From Erythroxylum novogranatense (taxonomy: Eukaryota; Streptophyta; Magnoliopsida; Malpighiales; Erythroxylaceae), in contig CM057235.1 of NCBI GenBank assembly GCA_029891385.1, positions 19,585,120-19,649,119 on the forward strand: a stretch of DNA of 64,000 bases. Direction: 5' to 3'. Every line of letters begins with the position of its first letter. Positions within the stretch are counted from its first letter, which is position 1. Below are positions 35,586-48,409 of this stretch, one piece after another. The position numbers were made by a program, and so were the translations under genes. The notes below the pieces were generated by a model. It did not search any database and was not told where the DNA came from. It saw only the letters and a list, made by a program, of their open reading frames with translations.

Positions 35586-36313
35586 TGCCACTTTGTATCA
35601 TAATGTTGGTAAAAATATAGTCATCTTGTTAAGGATAAGACGAGAAGTGGTACCAGATATAATAATAATACGAACTTATTTAAATGTTTTGTAAAATGTT
35701 GAACCATAAATCACAACTTTCTAAATAAATTATTTTAAACTCAATTTTAAAAATAACAAAACTTAATTAGATTAAGTTTTAAAAGTGTTACTAGTATTGT
35801 TTTGGAACATTACTAGGCAAATAGTGTGCAAGCTTGGAAGTTTAGATAAAGAGAATGAAACAAGAGAAGGTGAAGCTAACTAGGGTTGAATGCTTTGTTA
35901 AAGACAATCGTTGCCCCATCTCTTTATAAGGTAAGATTTAGATATTAAACCTTCCAATAATAATAATAATAACCAATACCACTTTGATCAAATAAGTTGA
36001 AAATAAATAGAAAAGAAGAAGAAAGTACGCTTACATTAGTCCTCTGATTTTATTATTTTATCTTTTTTAAAAACAAAAAATCAACATATTTTCCTTATAA
36101 TGGACCAATCACTCTCCAAGATGGAGTAGCAGTGCCTTTTCTTTTTAAACATTCACCTCTTCGTCTTCCTTCCTCCCCTATTCTCTCTCCATGATTCTCC
36201 CTATCATTCCTACACAACCTTTCCACAATTAGATCTAAAAACCCACAAATTCACCAAAACACCCCTCACCGGAAAAGAGAGAACAGATCCGGAACAACGC
36301 GGCTGCCTAATCC
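35586..36313 (+). promoter_or_regulatory. Upstream region and 5' UTR of the auxilin-like gene
   Basis: AT-rich to about 36100, with a short TAA repeat (~35957-35974). A strongly pyrimidine-rich stretch (36150-36215, TCTTCCTTCC-type) follows, of the kind seen near plant transcription starts and in 5' UTRs. TTATAATGG at ~36094 is a weak TATA candidate. No upstream ORF of note. Confidence 0.45.
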
Positions 36314-39300
36314 ATGGACGATTTTCCAGGTCTCCTGGCACGTGATTTCGGCTACAAGCCACAAGGCAAATCCGCTCCCATGGCTCCGCCGCGGGGTGGC
36401 GTCGGATCCACCCACCAATCGTCCTCCGGTCCCGTCTTCGACGATCACGACCGCGGCGCCGATGACCTCCTCTTCAATGACGTCTTCGGTGGACCACCCA
36501 AGTTCTCTGATTCTCGAGGAGGTGGCGGCGGAGTTAGGGGTGACACGGCCACCACGACCTCTTCTGCTTCGCCTACGGCTTTCAATTACGATTCTATATT
36601 CAAGGACCAGAATGCAAAGTCGTCGTCTTTGCCGGTTTTTGATAAGCCGGTCTACGATGACGATATTTTTGACGGGTTGCCAGGGATTAAGACCGCGTCT
36701 TCCAGTGAAGCTTCGTCGGTGAAGGTTGACGATGTTTTTGCTTCAATCGGGAAATCTTCTTCGCCTAAGCATAAGTCGCTAAACAGTTCTTCGCCGTTTG
36801 ATGATCTGCTAGGAAATTTAGGTAAAGGACAGAAGCAATCAACGAGAGAGAATGCAAAAGTACATAAAGATTCGCCTGTTTTTGATGATCTGCTCTCTGG
36901 ATTTGGTCACAGTACTTCTCCCAATTTAAGCAGGTATTGATCGGCAAACAGTGCCGGCGATGTTATTAATCGGCATGCGAATGGTGAAATTTGTTGTTGA
37001 TCCTGTTAGATCAGTAAATTAAGTACCTCATCTTAACATGTCATCGAGATTGCATCTAGGCATTGGCTTGCGAAAATGTTGTTTAGTTATCTTGTTTAGA
37101 TATATTTGAATTTTTTTGATATTTTTGTTTCGTGATCTGAATTTGAAATTTGTGTATAATGTCTCAACAGAGAATTTACCGTGACAAAAGTATGTCTTTT
37201 CAAATGGAGTGACTACTCAAATCGCTGTTTGGACTTGTGCTTGCGTAAATTTAGTATGAACTACGCTGTGATAAGTTCAGTGTTTTTTCCTTTTTGTACT
37301 TTCTTCCGAGTTGGAGTTGTCCATGCGTCTCACTCTAAATTTCCATGATACTATTTTGTAAATTGTAGCACTTGAGCCTTGATACACTCCAGTTGACAAA
37401 ATAAAGTAAGGACATTAGTATTCATCTAGTTACTAATGCAAGAGGGTATTCCTTTTAATTGTAGTCTTGAGAGGCTTTTCATGCATTGTACTAGTTCATT
37501 TGTGCAATTTATTTCCTGTTTCTCATTACCCCCTTGCATTCTAAAATCATAAAGATTCTATTTGAATATGAGTTTATTTGTGAAAGACCTTTTCTCCTCC
37601 AAGTTATGTAATCTAACTGTGGTTCGGAAACCAAAGCAGTCCGAGAGTTTTATTTTGGATCTTTAACCATATTAACTTTAGTCTACAAGCTAATCATTTA
37701 GTTTAAGATGCTTCGAATGATTGCAGAATGTTTAATTTCTTGTTTGAAATAAAAGTATGGGTTGATAAGTGGCACACTATCCTCCACAGGTCAGGTTCTG
37801 AGTTTACTCAAACCCAAAAACCATCTTCTAATTTAGCCAAAACAGCATCCAGTTTGATGGAAGACCCCTTTGTAGTATTAGAATCAACTTCTATGCCTTC
37901 AGCTTCCTCAGGGTTGTTCAGTGATCCATTGGAAGAAATTGGCAGATTCAGTACCTCTGGAAGCACAAAAGTTGACAATTTATCTGGAACAAGGGGATTA
38001 TTTGATGAGATAGATCCCCTAGATAAACTTGGTAAATCTGTACCTCCAATTTCACCCAAGAACAATGAGAGGTGGAAGGATAGGAGCCCTCTAAAGAGTG
38101 AACAAAGAACGGGGGGTAATTATTCTCCGAGCATTAAGGAAATGGTTGACAAATATCCTGTGGAGAATGCTGAGGGAAAATCATTTAAGAAGTCAATTGA
38201 AGATTTGCAAGAATTTCATGAATCTGTGTTTGATATGCCTACTTCTGATCCCATTCATAAATCTGCTAGTCAAACTGTATATCCACCACATGCAAATGTG
38301 AGTCACGAGGAAATATTTACATCTTCTAGACCAGAGGAGATCTTAGAATCATCTGATGATGCATGGCTAACTGTATCTGAAGTTCCTCTTTTCACTCAAC
38401 CTACAAATGCCCCACCTCCTTCAAGACCTCCACCTACAAGACCACCTCGGATCTCAAATTCAGAGACAGTTTCCTTTCCTTCTGCACATTCGAGGAAGAA
38501 AGTTAACGATCATGCTTCCTTCTCAAATTCCAGTCCATATGCCCAAAGCAATGCTGGAAGAAGTTCAGCAGCCTCTCAAATTGATGAACTTGAAGACTTT
38601 GCGATGGGTGGGATCCACAGCAACAATAATGAACACCCTGATACTTCTTCTGGGGAGGATGCTGAAGCCAATTTCTCTGCTGCTGCTGCATCTGCTGCTG
38701 CAATGAAGGAGGCTATGGATAAAGCTGAGGCTAAATTCAGGCAAATGAGGGAGAGGGAGTATTTAAAGGCTGGTAGAAGCAAAGAAGCAGCTCCACTGGA
38801 AAGGGACATACAAGATGCTCAAAATAGAGAATTAAGAGAGAGGCAAGAGAGAATAGAACGTGAGAGGCAACATAGGGAAAGGGAGGAAGAAGAGAGAGAA
38901 CAGAGGAGGCTTGAGAAAGAGAGGGAGAAAGCTCGTGAAATTGAGAGGGAGGAGAATGAAAGGGAGCAAAGAAGACTTGAGAGAGAAAGAGAGCGAGCAA
39001 GAGAGATTGAGAGGGAAAAGGCTAGACAGGCTGTAGAAAGGGCCACTCGAGAGGCACGTGAAAGAGCAGCTGCTGAAGCTCGCTTGAGAGCCGAAAGAGC
39101 TGCTGTAGAAAAGGCAGCTGCTGAAGCTCGAGAGAGAGCAGAAAGGGCTGCAGTTCAGAGAGCGCAAGCTGAAGCACGTGAAAGGGCTGCTTCGGAGGCA
39201 AGAGAAAGAGCAGAAAAGGCAGCTGCTGAAGCCCGTGAAAGGGCAAACACAGAATTAAGAGAGAGAGCTGCAAGGGTCAGTGCTGAGGCTCGTATGAGAT

Positions 39301-41273
39301 CTGAACGAGCTGCTGTGGAAAGAGCTGCAGCAGAGGCACGAGAAAGGGCTGCAGCGGAGGCTCGAGAAAGAGCTAGGGCAAACCAACAAAAGGATGAAAG
39401 TGATCTTGAATCATTCTTCAGTTCTCGAGCAAGCAGTGCACCAAGACCTCGGACAAGCACTTCGGTTAGGACAAAATGCTATAGATATTTGTTTCATCCA
39501 GCAACCTTTGATTTAGTTGGAGCGTGATAACTTTTTGAACTTTTATTGCAGGACCCTTTCTTTGATACCCAGGGCAAGGGAGGGGCTGAAGTACCTAAAA
39601 GGACATCTGCTGTAACTACAGCTAACATGCGTAAAGCATCTTCAACTGCCAATGTTATTGATGATTTATCATCAATATTTGGAGGTAGATGAAGTTTGAT
39701 GTTCAACCTTTGTTTATGACTCTGTAATTCTCTGTTTGAATTGTCTGAATTTGTTAGCAGCAGCTACTGCATCATCTGGAGAATTCCAAGAGATTGATGG
39801 GGAAAGTGAAGAAAGGCGTAGAGCCAGGTTGGAACGCCACCAGAGGACTCAGGAGCGAGCAGTATGTAGTTGTTCTGAGACGATATTTTTGTTCATAGTT
39901 TATTTTGTGCCATATGATTAGGGTGAAGCACTTGCACAGGCATTTCACTTGTTGTAATTTGCTGAGTTTGTTTGTCCAGGCAAAGGCATTAGCTGAGAAG
40001 AATGAACGGGACCTTCAAGCTCAGAGGGAACAGGCAGAAAGACATGTAAGCCTATTATATTGGGCTCCTTACTTTATGTACATCTGTGTGACAATTCACT
40101 ATGAAGTTGATAAAGCCCAACTCTAGTTATCGGGAAATGATCCATAGATGAACCATGTTGAACTTTAGCTGGCTTTGAGGTCCTTACTGGAGAAAAATAT
40201 ATAAACGTATATGTCGCCAAAATATGTTATTGTTTTTCTGAAGTTTATTTGGATTATGTCAAAATTAAGAGTTAGAAGCAAATTATGGTTGTTAAATGCC
40301 TACTATAACTCATATAACAGGGTATTCACATGTTTGAGAAATTCTTTATGTTGTGTTTAATCTGACATGGAAATTCATTAATGAGTTTTCATGGAAACAG
40401 TTCTTTTCTGGGTTCATTTTGTCTGATATTGGTCTATGTCGGATCTCAGAGGATTGCTGAAAGTCTAGATGCTGAGATAAGGCGGTGGGCTGCAGGGAAA
40501 GAGGGAAACTTACGCGCTTTGCTATCAACGTTGCAGTATGTGCGTATCTGTCGCTCACAATTTTGATATCACCTGCACAGCAGTTCTTAAACAAAATAAT
40601 TCTGTGCTTAAAATCTGCAGTTGCTCCAATAGTACTTTTCTGTTAGAAATGCTGATATTGTGGTGTATTAAACATTGTATTTAAATGTTGCTAAAGAATT
40701 TTGGGAACCAATATTCAAGTTTAGAGCGTGCATAATAGATGAGATTGCTTTTGACCCAAGTGCATATATAAGTTGTTCATGTGAAATTTTTGCACTTAAT
40801 AGGTTTCTAGTGTGCATTATGAAGTCTTGTGGCTTGTCTTTTCTTTTTTCTTTGGATATTCTTTTGTTGGCATTATGAATTTCCAATGAAATTACATGCT
40901 AATATTTGTCTATATAATGACCAGGTACTCTGGCCTGAATGTGGTTGGCAGCCTGTTTCTTTGACCGATCTAATTACTGCTGCTGCAGTTAAAAAGGTTT
41001 ATAGGAAGGCAAATTTATGCATCCATCCTGACAAAGTCCAACAAAAGGGTGCCAATCTTCAACAGAAGTATGTTGCTGAGAAAGTGTTTGACTTGCTTAA
41101 GGTATTTGACCAATTTTAATTGGTACCACAAGTGAATTTATCTTCCAACTCTTACATTGTGGTCTGTTGTAATAACTGTTCAGTTGGTTATGTCACATTG
41201 GCGTCTACTAATGGTAAGTATTGTGTGAAAATAGGAAGCATGGAATAAATTTAATTCAGAGGAGCTCTTTTAA
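36314..41273 (+). CDS. Auxilin-like J-domain protein (clathrin uncoating cochaperone), 8 exons
   Basis: Exons inferred by eye: 36314-36933, 37790-39464, 39552-39684, 39758-39861, 39980-40045, 40450-40539, 40925-41101, 41235-41273. All introns are GT-AG and the joins keep frame, giving 967 residues and TAA. The N-terminus [19 protein letters not shown] is a hallmark of plant auxilin-like proteins. Residues ~1-510 are Ser/Asp-rich and probably disordered, with repeated FDDLL/FDGLP/DPF-type motifs that could bind clathrin or adaptors. Residues ~512-741 are a charged Arg/Glu/Ala coiled coil with repeated EARERA units. Residues ~860-960 are the J-domain with HPD at 930-932 ([13 protein letters not shown]), ending FNSEELF. 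In the family this domain recruits Hsp70 to strip clathrin coats in the cytosol. No lesion is seen. Arabidopsis AUXILIN-LIKE1/2 are the likely relatives (recalled, not searched). Confidence 0.92.
36934..37789 (+). other. Intron 1 of the auxilin-like gene
   Basis: 856-bp GT-AG intron, phase 2. The donor CAG/GTATTG and acceptor TCCACAG/G rebuild an Arg codon before SGSEFTQ. It is the largest intron. No inserted element is recognised in it. Confidence 0.85.
39755..39763 (+). promoter_or_regulatory. Triple tandem splice acceptor (TAGCAGCAG) at exon 4
   Basis: Three AG dinucleotides 3 nt apart (ends at 39757, 39760, 39763) follow the intron 3 pyrimidine-rich end. Each keeps frame and would add or remove one Ala before ATASSGEF. 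I used the first for the coordinates given; the true choice needs cDNA. Confidence 0.7.
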
Positions 41274-44039
41274 GCAGCCCGAGAAATTAATGCTTGGCCA
41301 AAAAATACTCCTTTGTGAATGGAAGTGGAAAAATCTTGCCGCAGATGGGTTCTCTTTCCTTCTGCAGTTGGCCGATTTAGTTGATATCTCTTTATATCAT
41401 CTGTTAAGTGGGTATTGGGAGGTATCTCGGTACAGCTATTTAGGTGCAGCAAGATGAAATTACTTGGATGTGTTGTAAACTAGTGGTCCTCCAGAGCATA
41501 TGGCAGAAATTTGCAGTTGCTGCTGTTTGGAATGGCATCAAGCATCGTCACGTTTAGTTACCTGAGCTTGGTTGGAATCCGGAGGAATCTTTTCTGTTTT
41601 TTCCCCCCCTTCTTTTATGCTTGTAATTCTTTATTTCATAATTATTCTTTTGGTGGGTAAAGCATGTCATATTGGAGAAATTTTTAAAAAAAATGTCGGT
41701 TGGTATCTAAATGACAGACATTGGCTTTGTTTTGATTATTGAGCAAGTGTAACTCAGCTGTCGATGTGAATTCATACATATATAACTCTTTTTATCTTCT
41801 TGTTGGTTTTGGCTACGAGCATAAATACCATGCTTGCATTTTTCTTCCAAGATAAGTCGCCTCTGTGCATGAGAATAAAAGCTATGGAGTATGCACTTGT
41901 TTGGCGCAGGAGAGGATATTTTAGGCACATAGCTTCCTGTGTTTTGTGTAACTTGAATCTGATGGTTTTAACATAATTTTGGTATAGTCTCACCATCGGT
42001 GAGTACAATTGCAAGCTTATTCATGATTGTTTCTATCACAACAACGTGGTACTTCACAAATATCTTCCATAAGAAAACCAAAACGAGGAAGAATTGAGTT
42101 TTTCTGTCAAGCTGAATCTAATATACCATGCCCCTTCTTCCTCAACAATTCATCCTCATCTTTCTGACAATTTACTGAAAGCCATAAATTTATCTTTCAG
42201 AGTTTAGGCTAACCCATATGGTTTTGCTAAAAAAGGATATGAAATCAAAAGTTGTAAACTTCAACAACGATTCTCCTTTGCCAGTAGTTCAGATACAACG
42301 AAGAACCCTTGTTCTTACAAAAAATAAAGGGTAAAGTAAACAGAGGAAAAGGAAAATAGAAAAAGGACTGTGATGCAATGATTGGGATAATACCATAAAA
42401 TAAAAGAAATTGTAGTATACACTTTTCACCAAGTGTGGGATGTAACTGCAAATACTAACAAATAATAGGAGTTAACGTGTTCTGTTCTGGCATAAAAGCT
42501 CATTATGTTAGCCTTAGGATCCGTAAGTGTAAGAAGTAAAATTCTTCAAAAAGCATAACACTTGAAATGTTATTAGAAAAGTCAACTGCAATGACACGGT
42601 AAACGAAGTAAAGATTGAATAGTTGTCTATGTCTATATGCTATGGTACTTCGCGAATCATGATTAAGTGGGACGGAAGTCGAATGAGCTTTATAGAGAAG
42701 ATTTATAAGTGTTTGCAAGCTGGTGGACAAAACATCGGTTTAGCAAAATTGTGGGGAACACAAGTATAACCATTAGCTTCTTTCATGTTCTTATGCATTA
42801 CTCCACTTAAGATGTCTCACTTGTTAACAAAAAGTTGAAATCTTCAATTGGAAGCATAGACGTGGAATAATTATGAGAAGTTACTGTTAGATTATTTAAT
42901 GGTCCATATCATTTATAGATTTGAGTCTAATAAAAAGAGCCCAAGATAATAATTATTGGATATTAAAGAGTTGATCTTAAATGAATCTAAGACCCTTTTC
43001 TTCTCTCCTTTAAAATTAAAATGCAACAACAGACTTGGTTATTCATGTATTTTAGAAAATTATCAAGAAAGGTTTATGAACTATTGAGGAAACTTATGAA
43101 AAAGACAAGGAAGAGATTACATAAATATTCTTTCTTTGATTAGTTTAAAATATAAGCTCAAGATAATGATATAGAATATCCTTTAAAAACTCTTTGCAAT
43201 AATAATAAAGCGGAAAATTGAGAAATTAGAGAAAGTATATTTTAAAACAAAATATTCTTAAAATTACAAATAAAAGTGAAACCATAAATATAAAAGATAT
43301 TTAAAATATTAGGTGTTGTAATAATTATATAAATAATTAATTTTACATTACAGCAGGACAAGTTTCTATAATAATTAAAAAATCCTATTATTACAAAAAG
43401 AAAGAATTTATTAAAAACCTTATATTCAAAATATATAGGAACTCTAACTAATGGTGAAGAATTTCTTTTAACTATACATTACCAACTAAAAAGAAAAAAT
43501 GAAATTATTATTTTTTATTCCTCTAATTCTTCTACATCACAAACTCTAAATACTTTAGCACATGAAAACTAATAATTTATAATAGGTAAATTCACAAATT
43601 CTTAATATGCTCAAGAGTAATATATGACATGATAGTTTCTAACAACTAAACCTTATTTTAGTAAATTAATAGTTTTGACTTAATATTAATAATAAACCTT
43701 ACATTTTGCAACATATTAAATATAATACTATATCTATTTACTTAATGGAACATAAATGGTATGCTTGAACATAACATATTAAACACATTATAATAAATGA
43801 TAATGGCTACAAATGCATATAAAACATCGTTAAGAACCTTTAACCATATTATAACTAATTTATTAATAGCCAATTTTTCAAGACAATTAAAGGATGGTGG
43901 ATTTGCTACTTAATTGAGTCACCAAAATATAATATACTAAAAGCAATTATGATAGATAAAGAAGGAGAGACCATATTAGATAAAAATAATGATCTAAAAA
44001 AGAGTTACTCTCATTCTGCCAAGATATGAATTACAAAAA
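41274..44039 (+). other. 3' UTR of the auxilin-like gene and gene-free DNA
   Basis: The 3' UTR begins at 41274. AATAAA at 41874-41879 is one possible polyadenylation signal. From about 42000 to 44039 the DNA is AT-rich with no ORF, RNA gene or repeat that I can recognise. Confidence 0.5.
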
Positions 44040-44914
44040 AAAACTGAAATACGAAATGTGTAAGCCAAAAACAACTGAGGTTTGGGCCTTCGAAAAACAA
44101 GGGACACCAATGACGCTTTCTTTACCAAGCTTAGCTGGCAACTGCTTTCAAATCCAAAGGCACTTTGGGTGCAGGTTTTAAGCACCAAATATAAGTTCAA
44201 CCGCAACAACATACCACTCCAGTTTTCAGCACTTGGCGGATCGATGGTATGGCGGGGTATATCATCGATGTGGGTGTATGTCTTCAGAGGACGAAAAATG
44301 AGTTGTTGGCAATGACTCTTGAACACAATTCTGGACGGATGCATGGGTACATGATTTTGGATCGCTTATGGCTCGATCTTTGCAACCCATCCCTCCACAT
44401 TTGCTGCACAAGCCAGTACGGGAGTTTATTGACGATCGGGGCGGATGGCATTGGCATCTATTCCATCATCTTCTTCCCCCATCAATATATTTGGCGATAG
44501 CTGGTATCCTCCTACCATCTACTCAGTTCGGCTCAGATCGCATGTTATGGGGTCTATCACAGAATGGTATGTTTACCATCTCCTCAGCCTATAATTTAAT
44601 TACTCGGCAGGATGACAACAATTACAACAGTGTATGGACAAAGGTATGGAAATGGGAGGATCCACACCGAATTAGAGCCTTCCTCTGGCTCTTGGCACGT
44701 AACAAACTCCCCTCTAATCGACAACGGCTTATTAAACACCAATCCACGGACCCAACCTATCAGTGATGTGGGGAACTTGAATCCATTCTACATATTGTTC
44801 GGGATGGTTGTAGAGCAAAGCATTTTTGGTGTAGCTTTTCCACTAATCTCATCTCCGACGGATTCTTCCAGGAAGAATTGACGTATTGGCTAATGGTTAA
44901 TTTTCAGAGACATC
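44040..44914 (+). pseudogene. LINE-2 ORF2 fragment, zf-RVT region
   Basis: Reads GLRKTRDTNDAFFTKLSWQLL, then ALWVQVLSTKYKF, a W-R-GI block, and LWGLSQNGMFTISSAYNL, then WKWEDPHRIRAFLWLLARNKL, all typical of the C-terminal part of plant LINE ORF2. Several frames are needed, so it is decayed. Sequence before ~44040 shows no LINE similarity. Confidence 0.82.
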
Positions 44915-44919
44915 AACGC
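44915..44919. repeat. Left TSD of G3 (AACGC)
   Basis: AACGC precedes the LTR start TGTAACATCCC and recurs at 51074-51078. Confidence 0.8.
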
Positions 44920-45652
44920 TGTAACATCCCGTCACCGATGGGATGGGTACAGTTCCTTTCGTACGTATTGGTATATGCATGCATTATTGAATTATGTATA
45001 ATTGGCAATTATTGTACTGGCATTCGTACGTACATACATGTATGACATATTTCCTGTTTGATTTGGATAACTTGGATTTGGAGATGATTAGGGCATGTGT
45101 GATAATTAGGTCATATTAGGCTCGAGAATTGAATTTGAGTTAGAATTGAAAGTTAGGAAATTGGATTATGAAATTGGAGTGTACGATCATGAGTTTTCTA
45201 ATTTTGTGGATTTATAGGGATTTTTCTGGAATTTTCGGAGCAATAGGTCCGGACCGAAAAATTGACTATTGACTGATTAATTGAGTCCGGTTCCGAGATT
45301 GATTGAGAATTGGTATGAAATAATTGGAGTTATGATTTTAGGAGTTATTATTCATCGTTATTGAAATTCGGGAGAAACTAGAATTAGAAATTGGATTGAG
45401 GTGGTTCGGTTTTGACCTTGTGGCATTTAATTGCCAAACAAGCCTTATTTCTCCTTATTATTTAAACTCTTACCTTTGAATTCTTTGCTCCCACGATCTT
45501 CCCTTGTGCTTTGAAAGAAAACCTTGATTTTTCCTCTTTCCATCATCGTGGATCTTCCTCTTGGATTGGCTTTTCCTTCCATCTTTGATTTCTTCTTTTG
45601 GCTTGAAATTGGAGAACATGACATTTGGGTTTGAGTTTGGTGTTGTCGTGGG
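44920..45652 (+). repeat. G3 5' LTR (truncated)
   Basis: 733 bp colinear with 48405-49138 of the right LTR, highly similar, then cut at GTGGG. The remaining LTR, including the CpG cluster and hairpin repeats, was deleted. Confidence 0.92.
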
Positions 45653-45689
45653 GAGCTCCGGCCGAGTCTTTCGCCGTGGGGAGCTCCGG
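45648..45689 (+). other. G3 deletion junction with templated duplication
   Basis: GTGGGGAGCTCCGG occurs at 45648-45661 and again at 45676-45689. The second copy belongs to pol (SPWGAPV). The first joins LTR sequence to pol and is not in the intact LTR, so it looks like filler copied from the nearby pol end. Confidence 0.75.
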
Positions 45690-48409
45690 TGTTATTTGTG
45701 AAGAAGAAGGACGGGACTTTGAGGCTGTGCATCAATTATAGGCAGCTGAATCGGGTCACAGTTAAGAATAAGTACCCACTGTCTAAGATCGATGATTTAT
45801 TTGATCAGTTGCAGGGAGCTCAGGTGTTTACCAAGTTGGATTTGAGATCCGGATATTATCAGTTGAGGATCGCAGAGGCCGATGTGCCTAAGAGTGCTTT
45901 CAGAAGCAGGTATGGGCATTTCGAGTTCTTAGTGATGCCGTTTGGGTTGACTAATGCCCCGGCAGCCTTCATGGCTTTGATGAATATAGTCTTTCAGCCC
46001 TACCTGGATCAGTTCGTGATTGTGTTCATTGATGACATTTTGGTATATTCGAGAGATAGACAGGAGCATGCGGAGCATCTGAGGATAGTGTTGCAGATTT
46101 TGAGGGATATGCAGTTGTATGCCAAATTCACTAAGTGTGAATTTTGGCTGGATGAGGTGGTGTTCCTAGGCTACATTGTATCTGGTGAGGGTATCCGGGT
46201 GGATCCTCACAAGATTGAGGCAGTGAGGAGTTGGGAGATTCCGAGGAATGTGTCAGAGCTGAGGAGTTTCCTCGGATTGGCAGGCTATTACCGGAGGTTT
46301 GTCGAGGGGTTTTCTGTGATCTCAGCCCCTTTGACAAGACTTCTGAGGAAGGGTGTATCTTTTAGATGGGCAGAGGAGTGTTAGAGGAGTTTCGAGGAGC
46401 TGATACATCGGTTGACTACGGCGCCGGTGTTAGCCCTGCCATCTGGTGTAGGAGGTTTTGAGGTCTTCAGTGATGCTTCGCAGAAGGGTTTAGGATGTGT
46501 ACTGATGCAGCATGGGAGAGTTATAGCGTATGCATCGAGACAGTTGAGATCCCATGAGATTAATTACCCTGTGCATGACTTGGAGTTAGCTGCAGTAGTG
46601 TTTGCTCTGAAGATCTAGAGACATTATTTGTATGGGGAGACGTTCCAGATCTTCACCGATCATAAGAGTTTGAGATATTTGTTGAGTCAGCGAGAGCTGA
46701 ATCTGAGGCAGAGGAGATGGTTAGGGCTGCTTAAGGATTACGACTGCACTATTGAGTACCACCCAGGGAAGGCCAATGTGGTGGCTGATGCATTGAGTAG
46801 GAGATCTCATGGTAGTGCAGCTCAGATTCAGGTTTCAAGGTTGCCGTGTTTAATTCAGTTGAGAGCTCTTAATGTGCAGATGGATTTGACTCAGGATGGA
46901 GCTCTGATTGCCACTTTGAGGCTCAGGCCGGTATTGCATGATCGGATTAGGAGAGTGCAGGATCAGGATCCAGCGTTGGTGAAATTGATGGAGAGAGTCA
47001 GATCTGGATGGGTGTCTGAGTTTGAGTTGAGAGATGGGACTCTTTGGATGGGCCAGAGATTATGTGTTCCGGATGTAGATGATCTGATGCGTGAGATCTT
47101 GGAGGAGGCTCATTTGGCCGCTTATGCCATGCATCCTAGTGTCACCAAGATGTATCGCACTCTGAAGTTGCATTTCTGGTGGCCAGGTATGAGGAGGCAA
47201 GTAGCGGAGTTTGTTTCTCGGTGTCTGACGTGCCAGCAGGTTAAGGCTGAGCACCAGGCCCCAGTTGAGAGATTGCATTCGTTACCCATTCTAGAGTGGA
47301 AATGGGAGCGCATTACGATGGATTTCATTGTGGGGTTGCCTAGGACGCCGAGACAGCGTGATGCGATCTAGGTCATAGTGGACCGGTTGACTAAATCGGC
47401 TCACTTTTTGCCAGTGAGGGAGAGCAATACTCTCGATCAGTTGGCCCAGAAATATGTGGCAGAGATAGTTCGACTGCATGGGGTCCCAGTATCGATAGTG
47501 TCAGATAGGGATCCCAGGTTTACTTCGAGGTTCTGGAGGAGTTTGCAGTCGGCTATAGGTTTGAGATTGAACTTCAGCACAGCGTTTCATCCTCAGATAG
47601 ATGGGCAAAGTGAGAGGACTATTCAGACTGTTGAGGATATGTTGAGAGCCTGTGTCTTGGAGTTCCGAGGTGCATGGGATCAGTATTTACCTCTCGTAGA
47701 GTTTGCTTATAATAATCAGTACCAGAGCAGCATTGGCATGGCACCGTATGAGGCGTTATATGGACGACAGTGCAGATCTCCTCTTTATTGGGATGAAGAG
47801 GGTACGAGGATGTTAGAGGGTCCCGAGTTGGTCCAGGATACAGTGGATAAGATACAGTTGATTCGGAGTCGCATCAAGGCGGCTCAGGACAGACAGAAGA
47901 GTTATGTGGATCAGCATCGAAGAGAGATGGAGTATGATGTGAGTGATAGAGTGTTCCTCATAGCGTCTCCGTGGAGAGGAGTTCTCCGATTTGGCCGTAA
48001 GGGCAAGTTGAGTCCTCGGTATATCGGTCCGTATGAGATTACCTAGAGGATTGGACCGTTGGCCTATAGATTGGCCTTGCCGAGTGAGATGTCTCAGTTG
48101 CATGACGTTTTCCATGTGAACATGCTTCGGAGATATCGTTCTGACCCGACTCATGTGATTCCAGCTCAGGAGATTGAGATAGCCAGTGATTTGAGTTATG
48201 TAGAGGAGCCGGTGCGGATTATTGGATCGCAGGTCAAGCAGTTGAGATCCAGAGTGATTCCATTGGTGAAAGTCCATTGGAAGAATCACTCATCTGAGGA
48301 GGCGACTTGGGAGACTGAGGAGCACATGAGGAGGCAGTACCCTCATTTGTTCGATCAGTCAGGTAAGAAATTTCGGGACGAAATTTTTATTAGGAGGGGA
48401 GAATTGTAA
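45659..48409 (+). pseudogene. G3 pol: RT, RNase H, integrase, chromodomain, one frame with four TAG stops
   Basis: A single reading frame runs from mid-RT to the end without a frameshift. [38 protein letters not shown] ([13 protein letters not shown]). RNase [26 protein letters not shown]. Integrase: HHCC region with [41 protein letters not shown]. Chromodomain: VKVHWKNHSSEEATWET. Stops are at 46382, 46616, 47369 and 48044, all TAG. Two replace the Trp of conserved W-R-H and W-V-I motifs. The 5' end of pol is deleted. Confidence 0.93.
48392..48404 (+). other. G3 polypurine tract
   Basis: AGGAGGGGAGAAT directly before the 3' LTR. Confidence 0.82.

Noticed and set aside
37728..37789. Upstream extension of exon 2 with an ATG at 37728, which could be a separate gene start
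   Set aside because: The acceptor at 37788-37789 joins exon 1 in frame and rebuilds an Arg codon. The extension ([12 protein letters not shown]) has no match to the family N-terminus, which is encoded by exon 1.
38576..39460. Ser/Leu- and Ala-rich minus-strand ORFs
   Set aside because: Antisense shadows of the Arg/Glu/Ala coiled coil in exon 2 of the auxilin-like gene.
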